DNA of 64,000 nucleotides from Oleoguttula mirabilis (GCA_035135055.1 JAVFHQ010000055.1:124001-188000); one strand, 5' to 3'; positions 9,055-19,891 are shown, counted from the first letter of the stretch. Numbers and translations: made by a program. Notes: generated by a model not told the origin, from the letters alone.

Positions 9055-9811
9055 GAGGAGCACGCTACCCGTTTCCCTTTCAGCGATTCAGGCTGTCAAC
9101 AGCGGTAAACTCACAAAGCTCTGGGCTACGCAGCTAAGGCTGCTTAGACGGGTCAAGAAATGATGCATATCCGCACGCATACTAGCAGTACACACGCTGT
9201 AGTTGTCCGCGAGTGTTGCCCACGGTGCAATATCTTCGCGATGGCCTTTTCACCAACCAGAGTTGTTCATGTCACAGGCTCACAGGACCGGACGTTCTTG
9301 GCTAGTGGCCCGCGAAGACCCATCAATGGCGTTCTTGAATGGCGCTACTGCGACCAATTTCAAGGTGCCATTATCTTGTGAGGCTGCGAGCGATCCTGGC
9401 CCACATGAAGTTGTGTGTGCTAGCCATACTCTCTAGCAGGATTTGAGCCTACCTGCCACCGTTGGACCGTTGGAGAGTTTAAGCCTACCGTTGGAAGGTT
9501 CTACACAGCGGCACCGCCTGGCACCGTTCCACTGCTCCAGTATGAGACGGTGATATCTTCAACGAGATCACTGTGTGTTGACAGTGCAAGCATGCCAGCG
9601 CCACACTCGTGATCGGTACCGCAACAAAACCGTGTGGGGTCATGCTTATCGAACTCGGTTGTCAATTGTCTTGGTATGGTTTCTGTCATGGGAAAGCGTC
9701 CTGACGGCAGCACCTAGACTGCTGTCTACGACCCACGAATCACACTGTCGAAGGAGCCTACTCGTGTGCATATAGCAGGCAGCGTTGAGCATATCTTGAT
9801 GCACGTGGCCT
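9055..9811. other. gene-free stretch
   Basis: About 760 bp between the HET gene and the CMD-like gene. It contains short near-repeats of accgttgga around 9460-9500. No coding frame is convincing. Confidence 0.5.
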
Positions 9812-10797
9812 TCATGCATTGACACTCTCGTCCACCTCATGCTCGATGTCCTTGACCCTTGGCACTCTAGTAAGCTGCAGCCCACAGAAGGCAGCAATTT
9901 TCTCAATCTGTGAGCGCAATATTAGCTCTAGCCCTCTTACTCGAGGTCACAGCATACAGGCAGAACGTACGCATTGCTGGATCAGCTCAACGTCCTCATA
10001 GCTGACCCCAATCCTCCGCGTACCGCGTAAGTGCCAGCCGGTCTCCCGTTGCAGATTTTGTATCATAATGCCCGAAAGCACCACGAGCTCGGTATCAACA
10101 CCATCTAGAATGGTGTGGTCCGAAAGGTAGAGACCGTACGTGATCTCGATGGAGAGCCACCCTAGACAGGACGGTTAGCGGAAATTACGGCAACGTACAA
10201 GAGAAACTCGTACGAAAGTCCTTGTGTGCAGCCATCATCTCGGCAGTCTTGTTGTCATTGTGCCTGTAGATCTGAGCAAGCCAGTCTGCGCCACGCTTCT
10301 TGTTCTCTTCGCCAGACTGCCACTTCTCTCTACATCAGACGCAATCAGCGCGACGTCACAACGGCCTCGACACGTCAATGGATGCTCAAGGCTTACCGCG
10401 AGAAGGAGTAATCCTTATCCTCCTCCCTCTCCACTTCACCCATGCTGAAAACCGCTTCAAGTGGCTTGGGCACACCCACAACACTCACAAGCTTTACCAA
10501 AGCCTCCCTCAGCCTCCGTATCAGTGCCTGTCGTTGCTCCGGCGTGCCGTACTGAGGCTTAGAGATAAGGTAAAGGTAGAGCTCTTTGGCAAAGCCTGGG
10601 TGGCCCCCTCCGGTGATGGCCGAAATCTAGAGCATACATGAGCGCCATTTGAACAGACTTGCAGTAACAGATGAGAGGTGCGAACATACAGCAAGGATGT
10701 ACCATCGTTCTTCACCGACAGACTTGGATGGGAAATGCTGCTCGATGTCCTCGAACAACTGGAGAGCTTCTTCGGCAGTTGGGTTCGTGAGTGCCAT
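9812..10797 (-). CDS. carboxymuconolactone decarboxylase/AhpD-like protein
   Basis: The protein has 246 residues from five exons: 10797-10690, 10626-10397, 10329-10214, 10161-9971 and 9907-9812. All four introns (52-67 nt) have GT-AG borders and their phases agree. The translation MALTNPTAEEALQLFEDIEQHFPSKSVGEERWYILAISAITGGGHPGFAKELYLYLI... followed by REKWQSGEENKKRGADWLAQIYRHNDNKTAEMMAAHKDFRWLSIEITYGLYLSDHTILDGVDTELVVLSGIMIQNLQRETGWHLRGTRRIGVSYEDVELIQQ resembles the fungal all-helical CMD-like/AhpD-like family. No CxxC redox pair is visible, so peroxidase activity is doubtful and the substrate is unknown. Just upstream there is another open stretch (ATG near 10972, hydrophobic MSRNVLLRGVLCGAAALSLLLF). 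I could not join it in phase with a normal intron, so it is left out. Confidence 0.75.
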
Positions 10798-11291
10798 GGT
10801 GAGTTCGTGCACGAGTTGATACTAGCAGAGACAACCTGGAGTGAGAGGAAGGGCCATGAATTAACTCGTGGCTGTCTACGATGTACCGCACATCGTCAGG
10901 ACTGAAGAGGAGTAGGGAAAGAGCTGCGGCCCCACAAAGGACACCTCGGAGTAGAACATTTCGTGACATGGTATGATCTCTTGAACTTCTGAACAGACCC
11001 AACATGCTGAGCAAAAGCGATATGGATGAGTCATTTAGGGACGTCGCAAATGAGGTTGTTCATACCACCGAGAAAGTCGTGTGGTCGGCTTTCGTCACAG
11101 CGATCGTATTACCCAGTCCACTCCAATACTAAACTTGCTTGCCGTGCGGGTATCTAGCTGCTTTCCAGGGCAAAGGCAACAATATCAACGCTTAGCCTGG
11201 GACGAATGCCTCTCCTTTCTTGACAACCATACAAGATCCCGCCTGTGAGGGCACGCTGCCAAGCGTCACCGTCTTCCGGATTAGTCAGCGC
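10798..11291. other. intergenic
   Basis: About 490 bp between the CMD-like gene start and the stop of the next minus-strand gene. It contains a short frame with a hydrophobic N-terminus (10870-10972, minus), possibly an unplaced exon. Nothing else was seen. Confidence 0.4.
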
Positions 11292-12785
11292 CTACTTGCG
11301 CTCCTCCGCATCGTTGCCAGCGTGCGCATCCTCCGCGTCCTCCCTAGCCTCCTGCCAGTCACTCGACCGGCGAGAATCACTCAGAGCACCACTGGTACTC
11401 GCATGCCGATTGAGCAGTCCCGGGCTGGTCAATGGACTCCCAATACTGCCGGGTATACTGTCGTTCCTGCCATGCCCGATCGCTCCTGACCTCACACTGC
11501 CCTCGTAGTTGCGCAAGCTGCTGACGTCCATGCTCTTCGCGTCGTTGATGCTTTTCGCATCGTACGCGCTCCGCCCGTCGTACGCACTGCGTCCGTCCAA
11601 CTGCGAACGCGCGTCAATGTTGGTGATGCTGCGCAGGCTCTTCGCATCCGCCAGGTCTTTTGTGGGCTTGTGCGAGTAGTAGCTATTCCTCTCGCTCGCC
11701 AAAGCCGGCGCAGCGACGCCCTGACTGCTGTACATGCTCGCTCTCTCTGCTGACGCCAGCCCGCTGATCGAAGGCCGGCTTTGGGAGGGCGCATATAGCC
11801 CTGATGTTGGCTCCGCGTTGCCGGAGAGGACGCTCAGAGGTAGAGACTCACGGCTCCCGCCCCACACGGAGCTTGGTGCCAATGCGCGCACCGACGCATC
11901 TGTGTCCATGCTCCTTCTTCTGCGCTTGGACGATGATGCGAGGGTCAAGATGCTGGCGTTGTCTGTGAGCAAGTTGTCGGCCGTGGCGGAGTTGTAGGTA
12001 TTGGGTAAGGTTGATGCGACGTGGCGCGGAATGGCAGAAGCGGTCATATGCGATTGGGCAGGTGATGTCGGGTACTGGTGGCTGAACATGACCGGATAGG
12101 GGTTGTTCGTATTGCCGTGATGATGGTTGTTGTGGTGTCCGGACACGCCCTGGCCTAGCGCGTTGCCGAGGGGTTGCGACTGTATCGTTGTGAGGGTGGT
12201 GGTCAGGGAGCGCTCACTCTGGTTGGGAGAGCTGAACGTGCTGCCAGCCCCGGCGCCATCGATGCTGCTCAGTCCACCGCCGCCAGTCGTTGCTGTCGTT
12301 GCTGTCGGCGCCTTGCTGTGCCCGGCGTCGCTATGGACTGTCTCCGGGTTGGTTGCAAGCGTCGGCGCTCCACTTCGGTTGCTGTTGCTCTGACCCTCAC
12401 GGTCATGCAGCGCGCTGTTTGGGTCTGAGTTGTAGCTGCCACCATCATCTTGCGGTCTTGAAGCGCGCGTCGCAAAGGAAAGTTGACCGTTGGCGCTGCT
12501 CGCGGCCGATGACTCGCGCTTCTGCAAGGGTCCGGACTCGGGATATGGGTTGTTCTTGATGCCACCACTGTGCGTGTTGCTCTTCTTGTGCTTGGAGTTC
12601 GTCAATGGGATGCCGCCCTTCTTGTTCTTGCCGCCGTCTTGCTGGTCGCTGCTCTTGTTGAAGTTGGTGATGCGCTTCATCAGGTTGCTGAAGGGCTTCC
12701 GCTTGGTCGAGCGCTCTGTACCGTGCACGTCAGCACGCCTCCAGCCGTTAAAGGGCCGTAGCATGGTCCATCGATCGCTTGACAT
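11292..12785 (-). CDS. conserved low-complexity fungal protein
   Basis: This is a single frame of 497 residues from ATG 12785. The N-terminus MSSDRWTMLRPFNGWRRADVHGTERSTKRKPFSNLMKRITNFNKSS is basic. Long Asn/Ser/Gly/His-rich disordered stretches follow. The best-conserved part is SATADNLLTDNASILTLASSSKRRRRSMDTDASVRALAPSSVWGGSRESLPLSVLSG, which I recognise from uncharacterised proteins across Pezizomycotina. A run of short Asp/Ala/Ser repeats (DGRSAYDGRSAYDAKSINDAKS) and a charged tail end the protein. No catalytic domain is visible. The KRRRR tract could be a nuclear localisation signal. Function unknown. Confidence 0.8.
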   Translation of the reverse strand: MSSDRWTMLRPFNGWRRADVHGTERSTKRKPFSNLMKRITNFNKSSDQQDGGKNKKGGIPLTNSKHKKSNTHSGGIKNNPYPESGPLQKRESSAASSANGQLSFATRASRPQDDGGSYNSDPNSALHDREGQSNSNRSGAPTLATNPETVHSDAGHSKAPTATTATTGGGGLSSIDGAGAGSTFSSPNQSERSLTTTLTTIQSQPLGNALGQGVSGHHNNHHHGNTNNPYPVMFSHQYPTSPAQSHMTASAIPRHVASTLPNTYNSATADNLLTDNASILTLASSSKRRRRSMDTDASVRALAPSSVWGGSRESLPLSVLSGNAEPTSGLYAPSQSRPSISGLASAERASMYSSQGVAAPALASERNSYYSHKPTKDLADAKSLRSITNIDARSQLDGRSAYDGRSAYDAKSINDAKSMDVSSLRNYEGSVRSGAIGHGRNDSIPGSIGSPLTSPGLLNRHASTSGALSDSRRSSDWQEAREDAEDAHAGNDAEERK

Positions 12786-13670
12786 CCTGGGAGTTTAGTG
12801 ATCTGGCGGCGCGACGTACCTTGGGGCCGCGATGCTACTTCAGCTGTCGCTGTCGCCATGACTGCGCTGTCCGGATTGGCTGGTTTGTCAAACGTGGTGT
12901 TGATGGCGTGTAGTCGCTGCTGACAACGAGACCTTGTCACAAACGCACCTCTCCTGGTTGAACTTTGAAGGCTGTAACAAAGCTATGTAGCTTGCCGGCA
13001 TGCAGCTTGCAGTCACCAGTGACGCAGGGCTCTGGGGTACGGTAGATCGCTATCTCGAGCTGCTGCAGGTAGATTGAAGATGGGCTATGGAGCACGCTGC
13101 TGATATCGCTTGGGAAGGCGGCTGCGGCTTCGGGGTCGCGCAGTGCTGTAGGAAGGGAATTGGCGGTCTGCAGAGTGGGACAATAGGCAGGCCGGGCGTC
13201 GGTGGTACTCGTCAAGCAGAGCGCATCCGAGGTCTAGGAGTAGGACAGTAAGGTACCGAAAGCGTGTGCCAAGACCCCGGCTGTCGCGCTTCCGAATCCC
13301 GTTGTCGGCGCGGTTCCTGCAACGGCCCCGACGGCGAGACCCGAAGCTAGCATTTTGCTTGGGATTCTGTGTCTGTCACAGTGTCACTCCAGGAGTCCAG
13401 GCACCAGTTCCATGGGCTACAGCCTACAGGCAACACTGTCACGACCTTGCTGGAAGCTCTCATGTTCCCGAAGACAAGACGTGTGCCCGCCGCGACGGCT
13501 TCGAGCTTCCTCTCGCACATCAACGCACACCTTGATGACCCTGCTTTGGGCATCCAACTCCCTAAATGCTCGCTCCGCGACATCGCCACAGGAAGGACCG
13601 GAGACCGCCGTGAGTGTTGAGGCGATTGTAGCATTGATTGCATCTCACTGTATCACCGGCACTGTCCAAC
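12786..13670. other. divergent intergenic region upstream of MLH3
   Basis: About 885 bp separating the low-complexity protein gene (minus) and MLH3 (plus). It holds promoters and 5' untranslated regions. Open frames on both strands lack homology that I can see. A possible 33-nt GT-AG segment near 12787-12819 is probably too short to be an intron. Confidence 0.5.
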
Positions 13671-16600
13671 ATGTCCCGTATTCTGCCCCTGCCGCCGGAC
13701 GCTGTCTCGCAAATCCATTCGTCGAAGCACATCACAAGCCTACAAGGCGTGGTGTTTGCCCTCTTGGAGAACGGCCTGGACGCCGGAGCGACCAAAGTAG
13801 AGATCACAGTTAACTTCCGCCATGGCGGCTGCTCGCTCGAAGACAATGGCTCCGGTATCCTGCTGGCCGAGTTTCGCGAACATGGCGGGCTCGGTCGGAT
13901 GTACCATACCTCCAAGCACAGCAATCTCGAGCAAGCCGATCTTCACGGCAATGCTGGCACGTCTTTGGCCTCTTTGGCCGCACTCTCCCTCCTCGTCGTT
14001 ACTTCACGTCACACTGGGTATCAGGAACATGCCACGCTTACCATGCATCACGGAAAGGTGATTGCACGTCAAGCACCTGCGGCTCCCACGCATCATATGA
14101 CACTCTCAAACTCAGGAGGCACGAGAGTGACCGTTCGAGATCTCTTTGGTAACATGCCCGTCCGAGTCAAGCAGCGTGCTTTGAGCAGCAATCTTGGCGT
14201 TGCAGACGAAAAGGCATGGCAAGAGCTGAAGCGTGGCGTTGTGGCTACCCTGCTCGCCTGGCCCAGGCCATGCACGGTCAAGCTTCGCGATGTTGATGCC
14301 AGCAACAGGTCCCTCACCCTGTCTAGCTCTCATCCATCAGTATCTGCAGCCCTCACTGCGAGGAGTCTGAACCAACTAGATGGCGCGTATAGCAAGTTCG
14401 ATCTCCGAGACGCCCTTCCCCTTGTGTTTCAAGCTGGACTAGCCCCTGCTGAGTCACGCCAGAGCTGGGTGCCGGTATCGACATCTACGTTGAGTATCAA
14501 CATCAAAGGCGCTATCTGTCTCGAGCCGCTGCCCACGAGACAGTGCCAGTTCATCAGCGTTGGCATCCATCCCTGCTCACCTACCAGGGGCCACAACGAG
14601 CTTTATGAGACTGTGAACCAAGTCTTTGCGCACAGCAGCTTTGGCGCTCTGGAGGATGTTGCGGATATCGATGAGGCCGAGAAAGACCGGCGCAGGCGCG
14701 ACCGACGATTCAAGAGCGATGGCTACACTCAGAAGCAGCTGAAAGGTCGCAAAGGTGTGGATCGCTGGCCGATGTTTGTTTTCCAGGTCAGGCTCAACGA
14801 TCAACAGCAGCGACGCACGGTGGCGGTCAGCTCGAGCGACGCTTACCTGAAGGCCATCGTTGATGTTCTCAAGGTCACCGTGACCCAGTGGCTGGCAGCC
14901 AACCACTTCCGGCCTCAGAACCGCAGGCCACCGAATAACGAGCAGCAGGAGGGTCCCACATCTGTGTCGAGCCCGCCTGCTGAGGCTCCGTCTGCCGTCC
15001 TCGCTCGCAACGATTCGCCCGAGGCCGCAAGCTTTACTACACCTTTGCTGAAGCGGTCAGCTACCATGGCGAGCGCAACTACGGCCAAAAAGCGCAAGAT
15101 AGTGGATCTCTCCAGCAGGCCCTTTTCTCGCGATGATCTTCAAATGCACCACAGCCCCAGCTCATATTTCAACACACTCAGCCGCATCAAAAGCGGCAAA
15201 GGTGCTTTCAACGACGAGCTATGGGAAGTCAAGAAACCGGCTACCGCTCCAGCGGGACAGCTTGGATCTGCGCGGTCACCCGTCCCGAAGCCTGCGAAAG
15301 CGGTATTCAAGCTGCCCGTGCTCGAAGCTGGAGAGCTTAATTCTCCGGGACAAAGACGGGTGGGGATGGAAATTGGTGCGGATGCTACGCGCCCAATACT
15401 CTGCTCAAGAACGGACACCCAACCGTCCAGTGACGACTTCGGCAGCGTTGACGACGTTGCCATGCTGACTGCGGCTCAAGACGCGGAGAGAGGAGCAGCC
15501 TTGGCAACCGACGTTGGCGACAGGTCTGACACAAGCGCGCAAGCTGGAATGCCCGACGACTCGGTCATCGACTGGATGGATCCTGTGACGAAGCAGGTAT
15601 TCCAGGTCAACGCACGCACCGGTGTCGTCCTGCCGATGAAGGTCAAGCCAGCACTCACGACGGCCGAGTGTACGGCGGACGGCCGTGCTCTACAGAGTAG
15701 AGCAGCGATCAACACCTCGATCTCTTCTGCGGGCAAACCACTGAGCCTCGCACGCCGCTTCACTGCACCGGGCAGAAGCACAGACAGCGGGTGGCTGCCA
15801 GGCTTCCGCAAAGACTGGAACAACCCCGTCTTCAAGCAGCAACATGAAGAGCGTATTCCTGTTGCATCTTTCGAAGGTCCTGGCATCGACATTACCGACG
15901 CTTGCAACCGCCGCTGCACCGATCATAGTCTTGCGCAGCACTTTGCTGAGGCTGGCGTGAGCGGAACGAGCAAGCTGTCCAAAACGGCTTTGTTGCACGC
16001 CAAGGTGCTCCGGCAGGTTGATGCGAAGTTCATTTTGTGCAAAATGCCCTCTTCCGACTCGAAAGAGAATGATAGCACGCTGGTGCTTGTCGACCAGCAT
16101 GCTGCTTCCGAGCGGGTGATTCTAGAGCGGCTGTTCGCCGAGCTGTGCGCACCCGCTGATGATGGCGTGCCTGCTGCAGCATTCGTCTCGAGCACTGGCT
16201 GCAAGACCGCGGTCAACGCGGTGCTTCTCGAGCGCCCGCTACGCTTCCAGACATCAGCGGCGGAGAGCGAGCTGTTTGCGAAGCATGCGCCTCACTTCGC
16301 ACGATGGGGCATACTGTACGACCTCTGTCAGAGCACCGCGACAGCACATGCATCGCAAGTCCGAGAGCCTGCCGAGGAGGACCAGGTGGTCGTCCGCACG
16401 CTTCCGCCTGGCATCGCCGAACGATGTACCCTTTCCCCGCATCTCCTGGTCGAGCTGCTGCGCTCAGAGGTCTGGGCTCGGGCCGGAACCGCGAGTCGAC
16501 CGCTGCCAGTGCCCTCCGTGCCTAGAGCGGGTGCCGACACCGGCAAGGCGAGTGAGCACGACTGGGTGAGGCTGCTTGGGACCTGTCCCAAAGGCATTAT

Positions 16601-16883
16601 TGACATGCTGAACTCTCGAGCGTGCCGCTCGGCCATCATGTTCAACGATGTGCTCGCCCTGCCACAGTGCGCGGAGCTTCTGGCGGGTCTGGGCGGCTGC
16701 GCCTTCCCGTTCATGTGTGCGCACGGGAGGGTGAGTATGGTGCCTTTGCTCGAGCTCGGCCGGGCTGGCGAGGATGGCCCGGCAGGGTTTGGCGTTGCCA
16801 CGACCTCGCTGCGTGAGCAACAGGAGATGCGAGTGGAGGACTTTGTGAGCGCTTTCACACGTTGGCAGGACTACAGGGGGTAA
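13671..16883 (+). CDS. MLH3: DNA mismatch repair protein MLH3
   Basis: This is a MutL homologue of 1070 residues without introns. The start is the ATG at 13671 (MSRILPLPPDAVSQIHSSKHITSLQGVVFALLENGLDAGATKVEI). The N-terminal GHKL ATPase motifs are ENGLDAGA and LEDNGSGI. The third motif, usually GFRGEAL, is diverged (HGNAGTSLASLA). The C-terminal metal-dependent endonuclease motif DQHAASERVILERL lies near residue 808. The partner motifs ACRSAIMFND and CAHGRVSMVPL come near the end. MLH3 pairs with MLH1 in mismatch repair and in meiotic crossover resolution. The variable linker is long and Ser/Pro-rich. The endonuclease motif separates it from MLH1, and the long linker plus overall pattern favours MLH3 over PMS1. 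Confidence 0.88.
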   Translation: MSRILPLPPDAVSQIHSSKHITSLQGVVFALLENGLDAGATKVEITVNFRHGGCSLEDNGSGILLAEFREHGGLGRMYHTSKHSNLEQADLHGNAGTSLASLAALSLLVVTSRHTGYQEHATLTMHHGKVIARQAPAAPTHHMTLSNSGGTRVTVRDLFGNMPVRVKQRALSSNLGVADEKAWQELKRGVVATLLAWPRPCTVKLRDVDASNRSLTLSSSHPSVSAALTARSLNQLDGAYSKFDLRDALPLVFQAGLAPAESRQSWVPVSTSTLSINIKGAICLEPLPTRQCQFISVGIHPCSPTRGHNELYETVNQVFAHSSFGALEDVADIDEAEKDRRRRDRRFKSDGYTQKQLKGRKGVDRWPMFVFQVRLNDQQQRRTVAVSSSDAYLKAIVDVLKVTVTQWLAANHFRPQNRRPPNNEQQEGPTSVSSPPAEAPSAVLARNDSPEAASFTTPLLKRSATMASATTAKKRKIVDLSSRPFSRDDLQMHHSPSSYFNTLSRIKSGKGAFNDELWEVKKPATAPAGQLGSARSPVPKPAKAVFKLPVLEAGELNSPGQRRVGMEIGADATRPILCSRTDTQPSSDDFGSVDDVAMLTAAQDAERGAALATDVGDRSDTSAQAGMPDDSVIDWMDPVTKQVFQVNARTGVVLPMKVKPALTTAECTADGRALQSRAAINTSISSAGKPLSLARRFTAPGRSTDSGWLPGFRKDWNNPVFKQQHEERIPVASFEGPGIDITDACNRRCTDHSLAQHFAEAGVSGTSKLSKTALLHAKVLRQVDAKFILCKMPSSDSKENDSTLVLVDQHAASERVILERLFAELCAPADDGVPAAAFVSSTGCKTAVNAVLLERPLRFQTSAAESELFAKHAPHFARWGILYDLCQSTATAHASQVREPAEEDQVVVRTLPPGIAERCTLSPHLLVELLRSEVWARAGTASRPLPVPSVPRAGADTGKASEHDWVRLLGTCPKGIIDMLNSRACRSAIMFNDVLALPQCAELLAGLGGCAFPFMCAHGRVSMVPLLELGRAGEDGPAGFGVATTSLREQQEMRVEDFVSAFTRWQDYRG

Positions 16884-18225
16884 CATGGTAACATGAGAGC
16901 GAGGGATATTTGACAATTATGCCAGACCAGTGAGTCTCCTTTTCGCCTCGCTGCCCCAAGATCGGGTTGGACAGTTTTGTCGGCCATCATGGACCCAAAA
17001 CCAGCGAGTCCTCTCGTCGCCACAAACTTTCGTATTGGATCATGGAGAGATGTATCCCGCCATTTGCACGTCATCAAATTGGGTGGCAACACGCGGCATG
17101 CAATGGAGACATGAGGGGCTGGGGCGGCAGCGAGCGTGTTTTTGCGGCCTCGATCCTTTGTGCGCTTTTCCCCCAATATACATTTTCCCCCATTTCTAGT
17201 CCTGACCATAACCCATGGGGATCCCGAGCCCCCCCAAGCATCCCACTTTTCAAGGCCCCGGAATTTTCATGGCAACTTTGTAGCGCAGGGCCAGACAGAC
17301 CAGCCCTCCCTCCCTGTAACTCTGTTCCCGCGTCATCTACCACTTTGGATTTGGCGGCCGCCGGCATTTCTTTCTTTCTCCTCGAGGAGGGGGCTCTCTC
17401 GCCTCGGGCGTTTCGGAACGGTCGTCGGGCGTTTTTATCACATGGGGGGGGGGTGAATTGGTCACGAAAGGCTCTACGGCCACAAAGTGGTCCCGAGACA
17501 ACTTGTTGGGGCTCAATGCTGCGTTTTGTGGACGGAAAGCAGAGAGGAGAAGGGCCGGAAGGCGGTTCGGACTGCAGTGGAGCTGCACTGTGTCTTTCTT
17601 TTCCGCCGAAACAAACTCCAGCAGTCATGAACCCCGGGTGTTACACCCAACCAACCTATGCGGCTACTGAACTCCCAGCGCGGATTGAAAGCTGCTGAAC
17701 CAAATCGCAAGTCCTGCCGCCCCGTCCATTCCCTTGGACGCCAAGTTGCACTGTGGTCATCTGCACGCACAGCAGATTCCACATGCTGAGTGGGAAAAGG
17801 GACATCGATGGGGGTCCCAAGGCGAACAGTCTCGGAATATTCAGCCAAGCGGGCCCCCCCATGCGTAAGAGGTGCGAGCTACGTGTACGTGTCCGGTCCT
17901 CAAGGCACGACCCCTTCCTGTTGAGTGTGCCGGGGACTCCTGCACAAGACCCCGTTCCTGATCAACCGACGTAGTCAAACCTAACCTAACAGCTGAACAT
18001 CGGCAAGCGCCTGGAGGCACCAGCCCAGCAGACGGGCGCCCACCCAAACTCCGCGGAGGCCGTCATCGCCCGCCGGGACTGCCATTGGACAAGACCGCTG
18101 TAGCATGGCAGAAGCGGGTATACGCCAATGACACGGTGGGCGCGGGGAGCATTGAGAGGGCGGGAAAAGCGGCGTTGGGCGAGGATGCGTTCATGGGGGC
18201 CATGGCAAGGGGCCGTGGAGTGCGC
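16884..18225. other. long convergent gene-free region
   Basis: This is 1.34 kb between the 3' ends of MLH3 (plus) and COQ2 (minus). It includes homopolymer tracts (G-run near 17447, C-runs near 17230) and no frame with protein-like composition, except the fragment described at 17991-18306. A non-coding transcript or long 3' untranslated regions are possible. Confidence 0.45.
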
Positions 18226-18306
18226 CTAGGTGAGGACGGCACCATCCGCAGGCCGAGCCTCAACTTGCATCATCTCATCGTGCGCCCGGCCGTCGTACCA
18301 GCCTAG
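17991..18306 (+). pseudogene. possible broken small ORF
   Basis: After a good 3' splice signal (cctaacctaacag| at 17991), one frame reads LNIGKRLEAPAQQTGAHPNSAEAVIARRD. A second frame continues DKTAVAWQKRVYANDTVGAGSIERAGKAALGEDAFMGAMARGRGVRLGEDGTIRRPS to 18306. Both halves look coding but are out of register near 18085. The second half overlaps the COQ2 3' end on the other strand. Either a frameshift has broken a small gene, or the pattern is chance. No family is recognised. Confidence 0.25.
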
Positions 18307-19476
18307 ATAATGCGCGAGGTACTCTCCTGCCAGGCCGAGAGATATCGCGCCACCAGTGAACCAGGCGCCCTTTCTGAACCATGCCCAGCAGTCCTCCACA
18401 TTCTGCAGATCGACCTTCGTGATCATGTAGCCGAGTGTTGCTGCTGCACCGCCACACGTGCCGGCGTAGAATACGGGTCCTGCACCAATAGCTGCTCCAG
18501 CGCCCGCGAGCAGTGCGACTTGCAGGGCCGACACGGCCGTGAGGAAAGCTTTCGCATTGGCTTCCTGGGCTAGAGCGATGGACTTGATGCCCACCTTGGC
18601 ATCGTCACGGATGTCTTGGTAGGCGTAGATCATGTCGTAGACGATGGTCCACGCGACGCAGCTGGCGTAGAGACAGGCTGCTGAGAGGAGCGCTGGTGTG
18701 TGGCCGAGCAGGTCGATGCCGAGGGCTGGGCAGCCCATGAAGGCGCCCCAGGAGAAGGTGAGGCCGAGCACGAATTGCGGGTAGTTTGTCACTCTCTTCG
18801 CCAGCGGGTAGGTGGCGACGAATAGGAGGCTGGGGGTGGCGTAGAAGAAGCATTGGGATGGCAGCTGTAGGAGGAGTGCCAGTCCGGCCAGTAGCTGCGC
18901 GCCTAGAAAGGGTATGGCCTGCCGCACACTGACTGCCCCTCTTGCTATTGGTCTGAGACGTGTCCGTGCAACGCGGGGGTCGAGATTGCGGTCCCAGAGG
19001 TCGTTGACGGTGCAGCCCGCTCCACGCATTATGAGCGCGCCGGTGAAGAAGAGCAAGCTCGTGCCTAGGACGGAGGATGGCGGGGCAATGGGTACTGCGA
19101 GCGGCGCGGCAAGCAGTGTGCTGAAGAGGCACGGCAGGAAGAGGTAGTAGGTGCCGGCGGGCTTGTCGAGGCGCATGAGCTCGGCATACGGCACCCACGC
19201 GCGAGGCAGCCGTGCCAGCAGGCCTGTGGTGGGTGGCCGGTATGGCTGGAGGGATAGATTATCGTGGGCGACTGCGGACTCTGGGTGTTGTGCCCGCGCT
19301 GAGGCAGCGGCTGTGGCAGCCCATCTCGTCGATGTTGCCTGCGCTACCTTCCTCATCGGCCGTGACGCCGTCCATCTCGTTCGTGCCGCGCACTGAAGCT
19401 GGATCGACGTCCTCGCGAATGCGGAAGGGCGGGCAAGCAGAGAGCGCACGCGGAGTGTTGGCGCCGGGTTGGGCAT
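18226..19476 (-). CDS. COQ2: 4-hydroxybenzoate polyprenyltransferase, mitochondrial
   Basis: This is a 416-residue UbiA-family prenyltransferase, single exon. It condenses 4-hydroxybenzoate with the polyprenyl tail in ubiquinone synthesis at the inner mitochondrial membrane. The first about 60 residues are rich in Arg, Ser and Ala without acidic residues, as in a mitochondrial presequence. The two Asp-rich prenyl-diphosphate/Mg motifs are NDLWDRNLDPRVARTRLRP (residues 158-176) and YAYQDIRDDAKVGIKS (Asp288-Asp292). Several hydrophobic membrane helices lie around them. The gene is divergent from the POF1-like gene across 415 bp. Confidence 0.93.
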   Translation of the reverse strand: MPNPAPTLRVRSLLARPSAFARTSIQLQCAARTRWTASRPMRKVAQATSTRWAATAAASARAQHPESAVAHDNLSLQPYRPPTTGLLARLPRAWVPYAELMRLDKPAGTYYLFLPCLFSTLLAAPLAVPIAPPSSVLGTSLLFFTGALIMRGAGCTVNDLWDRNLDPRVARTRLRPIARGAVSVRQAIPFLGAQLLAGLALLLQLPSQCFFYATPSLLFVATYPLAKRVTNYPQFVLGLTFSWGAFMGCPALGIDLLGHTPALLSAACLYASCVAWTIVYDMIYAYQDIRDDAKVGIKSIALAQEANAKAFLTAVSALQVALLAGAGAAIGAGPVFYAGTCGGAAATLGYMITKVDLQNVEDCWAWFRKGAWFTGGAISLGLAGEYLAHYLGWYDGRAHDEMMQVEARPADGAVLT

Positions 19477-19891
19477 TGGAGATGGAGGAGGAGGAGGAGG
19501 AAGATCTGTAGCCTACCTCAATGTGCTGTTCCTACCTGGCGCGATGTGGGTATGCTACGTACGTGAGACTGGCGGCAACCGCAGTAGACCACCTTTCGAG
19601 CCTGCGACGGTGTTGGTAGGCAGGCGTTGGACGACCGAAAGGTCCGAGAGGCTAGAGCGCCCAGAGGATGCGAAGTTGAGCTTCATCCGCAGAGCTGCCT
19701 CGGTGCCGGGGTTGGTGTCGGTGCCGAGGCCTCAGCTTGACAGCCTGCCACTCGTGAACCAGACCACATTTTGATCCGACAACGGATACGAAGTGTTGTG
19801 CATTGTTCCTTGCCGTTTATTACGCTTCTTGCAGCTGGAGTCGCATTCAAACAGCGGAGACGAGCGATAAACCGATGATCCCAATGCGACC
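19477..19891. promoter_or_regulatory. shared COQ2 / POF1-like promoter region
   Basis: This is a 415-bp divergent intergenic region with gag-repeat (ggaggaggagg) sequence immediately upstream of COQ2. No defined operator was recognised. Confidence 0.45.

Noticed and set aside
9405..9500. T-arm-like hairpin with ggctcaaatcc on the minus strand
   Set aside because: The stem-loop resembles a T-arm, but no matching acceptor, D-arm or anticodon arm could be found at any sensible distance.
10870..10972. Hydrophobic upstream exon for the CMD-like gene
   Set aside because: The donor needed to join it in phase would be gtgcgg, with a poor context, and the family normally starts at the MALT ATG. Left unassigned.
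12787..12819. 33-nt GT-AG segment upstream of the low-complexity protein gene
   Set aside because: It is below the usual fungal intron length, and the upstream frame would not join in phase with the conserved protein.
16967..17698. 243-residue plus-strand frame
   Set aside because: Overlapping frames of similar length exist on both strands, there is no domain signal, and the composition follows local GC runs.
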